Part shown: positions 60,822-64,000 of the stretch, piece after piece
How positions within the stretch are numbered: position 1 is the stretch's first letter
Layout of the letters: each line of letters starts with the position of its first letter
Source: Ciona savignyi
Lineage: Eukaryota; Chordata; Ascidiacea; Phlebobranchia; Cionidae
Length of the DNA stretch: 64,000 bases
Reading direction: 5' to 3'
Assembly (NCBI GenBank): GCA_000149265.1
Contig: CH002899.1
Location: 331,321-395,320 of the forward strand
Translations under genes and position numbers: made by a program
Notes under the pieces: generated by a model
Told to the model about the DNA's origin: nothing
What the model saw: only the letters and a program-made list of their open reading frames with translations
Database searches by the model: none

Positions 60822-63131
60822 TCAGCAACACTTGTATCCTTTTTTATCTCTCGAATCTTCGTAAAGGGTCTGAGATGTCATCGTTTTACGTCTGATTTGC
60901 GGATTACGTTCATGCGGTTGGGGAATCTTGGAGCAAAAACAACAAGAATATTACCTTACTACACGCCACTTGAACTTGATTTTTGTTATCTAACACACAT
61001 ATAGATTTAATGGTAAGCCATCGAACAAACCGGAAGAAATTACTAATATTTTATAACAAAAATATTTTAACCAACGAAAAATATATTTTTAAGAATGCAA
61101 TAAAGCCATAATCAAACAGACATATAGCCTACCTGTTTAAGGATTTTATAAATCAGATTAACGAATACAGTATCCACGTTAATACTTTCTTTTGCACTTG
61201 CTTCGAAAAAAATGTATCCACAATTTTCAGCGAACTAATAAAACAAAACACCATTTAGGCTCAACAATATCACAAACACATTGTACAACAATGTAGTATT
61301 ATAAAGGTTAATGCCAGTTTCGAAAATATACAAAAAATACTTTTTATTTGGTTATGTGTCTTTTTAAACGATAATATAATAGGATAGATCCTTGCTTTTT
61401 CAGTAGATTGAAAGAGTTTTTTTTTCGGGTCAGTTTTTATAGGAGAGATAACGAGAAAAATTGGTTGAACGCCTGATGTATCATGTGTTTAAACAAGTGT
61501 GTTTAGGCTATATGATATATTCGGTTATAGATCAATTCCCAAACCAATAATAATACCACCTAGTAACATGTAGGTCATATCCCTTTAAAAAAGAAATAAC
61601 CTTACAATAATTGTCCGACGATTATAGCCCACCTAACAAAATGTTTTTGGGGTCCCATGCACAAGAACCTAAAGCCAGTAGGGGAGAAACCATACTCTAG
61701 GTACTAGAGTCTAGGAGGAAGAGTCAGTCTCCACTAAGAGTGTGATGTACAATTCCTTTTATGCTGTCCGGCACATGCCATTAACTAGATTATATTTTTA
61801 TTAATCTTGTCATGGTGTGGTAATTAAAAAATTACCTGGTGTTTTTTCTCTATTATATAAAAAAAAATATATATTTTCTTCTACCAAATCATTATTTACT
61901 TTCAGGACGAGTAAAATGCCTGACTTACATTTCTGGCTTTGTGCGTGTTTACTTGGGCATTTGTTAAATCAGCCTTGTTTCCAACTATCGCAATTTCAAT
62001 ATCGCTTCGAGAGTACTGAAGATATACAAAAACGTTGCTTAGTATTTTACTCGGTAGGTGAAACTCCATGCCTACCTCGTCCACGAGCGTCAGCCATTTG
62101 GGTATATTATTAAACGAGTCCGGATTTGTGACGTCGTAAAAAAGAATTATACCACGAGCGTTTCGGTAGTACGCTGTCGTAATGCTATTAAACCTTTCTT
62201 GTCCAGCAGTGTCCCTAAAACACGCGAAATGGAACAATACTATAAAAATAATAAACCCTATTATAGTTCGTGGCAGCCTACCATATTTGCAGCCGTATTC
62301 TTGTCTCTCCTACGGTGACTGTCTTGATTCGAAAATCGATTCCTGCAATTGGAAAGCAGAATCAAATCAATCAATAGAAATCGGAAGTATACAGCCAAGA
62401 CACGTCTTTTCATATTATGTATATACATTTAACAAATGAGAGATTTCATTAGAAATATCACTGATTACATAAATTTTCAGACATAACCGTCTTATCAAAT
62501 GTGGTTTGCATATTTTAAACTAAATATGTTGAGTTGTTTTAATGCTATTATAATTCCATCTACGCATAGAGCTATATTTTTTATAAAAATAACCAACCAA
62601 CTGTTGATTTTGACTCCTCTGGAAAATGATCATCAGTGTATCGTTCAAGGAAGCATGTCTTTCCAACATTTCTGTCGCCAATTAGGATAATTTGCATCTT
62701 CAGATCAACAGTTGGGTGTTGGAGAAGAGGAGATGCACTCTCGTTTTCGTTTTCACTAAGAATTTAGTTTTAATGCAATAAAATAATGTTTTAGGGTGTA
62801 TTGTACAATACTAAGATTACAGCCTATATTAAACTGCTCAAATAAGTAATAAGCAAATTATTTTAACACTGGAAAAGGTAAAACTATCTGGTATATCTAA
62901 TGACGTATAAACAAAAGTATATAAATACTAAAGCCAAACACACCATTCCGTTTTATATGCAAATCTTTTTCTCGGCCTCAAATGCTCTCTGTTTTGGTCG
63001 TCAATCTTATTTGGTATTCGTTCTGCAGTACTTTCGGTGCCCACGACTTGGTTTTCAACACCTGTTGTTATCTTTACCTCCGGTACACCGTCATACTGAG
63101 TGCAACAGTTTCTCTGGTCAGTTAAAGACAT
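60822..63131 (-). CDS. RAB12: Rab GTPase, RAB12-like
   Basis: Small GTPase of membrane traffic; vertebrate RAB12 acts on recycling endosomes and lysosomal delivery. Seven exons right to left: 62944-63131, 62598-62755, 62282-62342, 62076-62214, 61929-62015, 61133-61234 and 60822-60926 (840 nt, 279 aa). An N-terminal extension of about 80 residues precedes the G domain. P-loop GDRNVGKT; effector region [38 protein letters not shown] for guanine recognition; FEASAK. The tail ends KCC, the double-cysteine geranylgeranylation site. [13 protein letters not shown]...[18 protein letters not shown] and PKWLTLVDE fit RAB12 best among Rabs I know. The exon 1 donor (TG|GTGTGT) is the weakest junction, and an extra upstream exon is possible since the frame stays open 5' of the ATG. 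Confidence 0.88.
61428..61502 (+). repeat. Dispersed repeat, copy 2, in a RAB12-like intron
   Basis: Partner of 59963-60034, in the same orientation. Confidence 0.7.
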
Positions 63132-64000
63132 TCTACCTATGTAATCCGCCAAGTGTAGATTAATTTAGCTATGTCAGAACTTAACTTCAATACTGTAACA
63201 ACAACGATAAAGTTTAAAACGCTATATTAAACAGAAGAAAGCCCTAAAACAAACGGTTCCATACATAGACAAACACTGCTGTAAAACAGTGTGCGACCTT
63301 TACAGCTCCTGTGGTTCTGTCTTAAGGAAAGTCAATACTCAAGCTGCTGCTGTGACGTCACCTATACCACTGGGAGCTACAATACGTAGACGAACGCGTT
63401 TCACTATGCATTGTATTTTTTAAGAGATTGTTAAATTATTTCAATAGCTGATAATACAGTGGCCGTTATTTAACAAAATACGTTACATTAATATGTACAA
63501 TAATAATAATTGGTTATTATATGTTAAATAATCTTCTATTAAACATACATCCTGCAATTGATGTAATTCCGGAACACGTAACTTAAATGAAATGGTTTAC
63601 TTTTATACATTTGTTCGATTTTATATGATATCACTATGGATAACTTAACTATTCCGCAAAACACGCAAAGTAAAAATTACAATTTTCAGCTTGTATTCTC
63701 TTTATTATAGCCTACGTCGTATAAACCGACCATGCAATAAATTATTGATCACTGGCCATACGAATTATTCCAGGGTAAATCTGGTGCAAAAACAATTACA
63801 TGACGACGGGCACCTAAAACATGAGTAATAAAGTCGCACTACACTACGTTAGAGAGATATAGCGACACAATCTTCCAAGCCAAGGAGAACACTATCTCGT
63901 CTATTTAAGTAATTTCCAGACGTTTTTCTCAGCAAGGCTTTTTGAAATAGAGTTGGCTACCGGAATCACGTCAACGTCACAAAAACTGATAACTGTTTGC
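63132..64000. other. Upstream region of the RAB12-like gene
   Basis: Contains the promoter side of the minus-strand Rab gene. No further gene or repeat recognised. Confidence 0.5.

Noticed and set aside
60714..61004. 96-codon plus-strand frame
   Set aside because: It is antisense to the last RAB12-like exon (ending KCC) and has no family features.

Overview
The window is animal nuclear DNA, most likely from a solitary tunicate of the Ciona type. Its genes are compact, AT-rich and multi-exon with GT..AG introns, and the proteins match chordate families (PRRX homeobox, FAM187, PIERCE1, RAB12, CDIPT, fibrillar collagen). The tunicate assignment is an inference from gene content, intron style and the many MITE and tRNA-type SINE insertions. 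No database was searched. All exon models were built by hand from splice sites, reading phase and family resemblance.

Layout. 1-0.8 kb: first coding exon (minus strand) of a receptor with a periplasmic-binding-type ligand-binding region. 1.7-3.4 kb: three DNA transposons nested inside one another next to a SINE. 3.9-5.7 kb and 14.0-16.3 kb: two tandem phosphatidylinositol synthase (CDIPT) genes, both 214 aa with matching intron positions. 7.8-12.8 kb, between them: a decayed BEL/Pao LTR retrotransposon carrying a hAT-type MITE (itself interrupted by a mariner/pogo-type MITE) and SINEs. 17.2-18.3 kb: PIERCE1, divergent from the second CDIPT gene. 19.5-23.8 kb: a type II membrane olfactomedin protein whose stalk contains a segment resembling LINE ORF1p.

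27.0-48.9 kb: a fibrillar collagen gene of about 60 exons (signal peptide, short minor helix, acidic Tyr-rich hinge, major helix of about 337 triplets, COLFI C-propeptide). Its introns hold SINEs, a piggyBac-like element and a hAT MITE. 50.0-53.0 kb: a FAM187-like Ig membrane protein. 54.6-57.5 kb (minus): a PRRX homeobox gene. 60.8-63.1 kb (minus): a RAB12-like GTPase. Assembly gaps lie at 45012-45227 and 60173-60272.

The genes do not form one pathway. They are ordinary neighbours: lipid synthesis, cilium structure, extracellular matrix, transcription and membrane traffic. The most unusual item is the olfactomedin gene with a LINE ORF1p-like stalk. Other points are a collagen C-propeptide lacking the second conserved cysteine, a reading-frame break in the collagen 5' exon, and MITEs nested three deep with intact target-site duplications.
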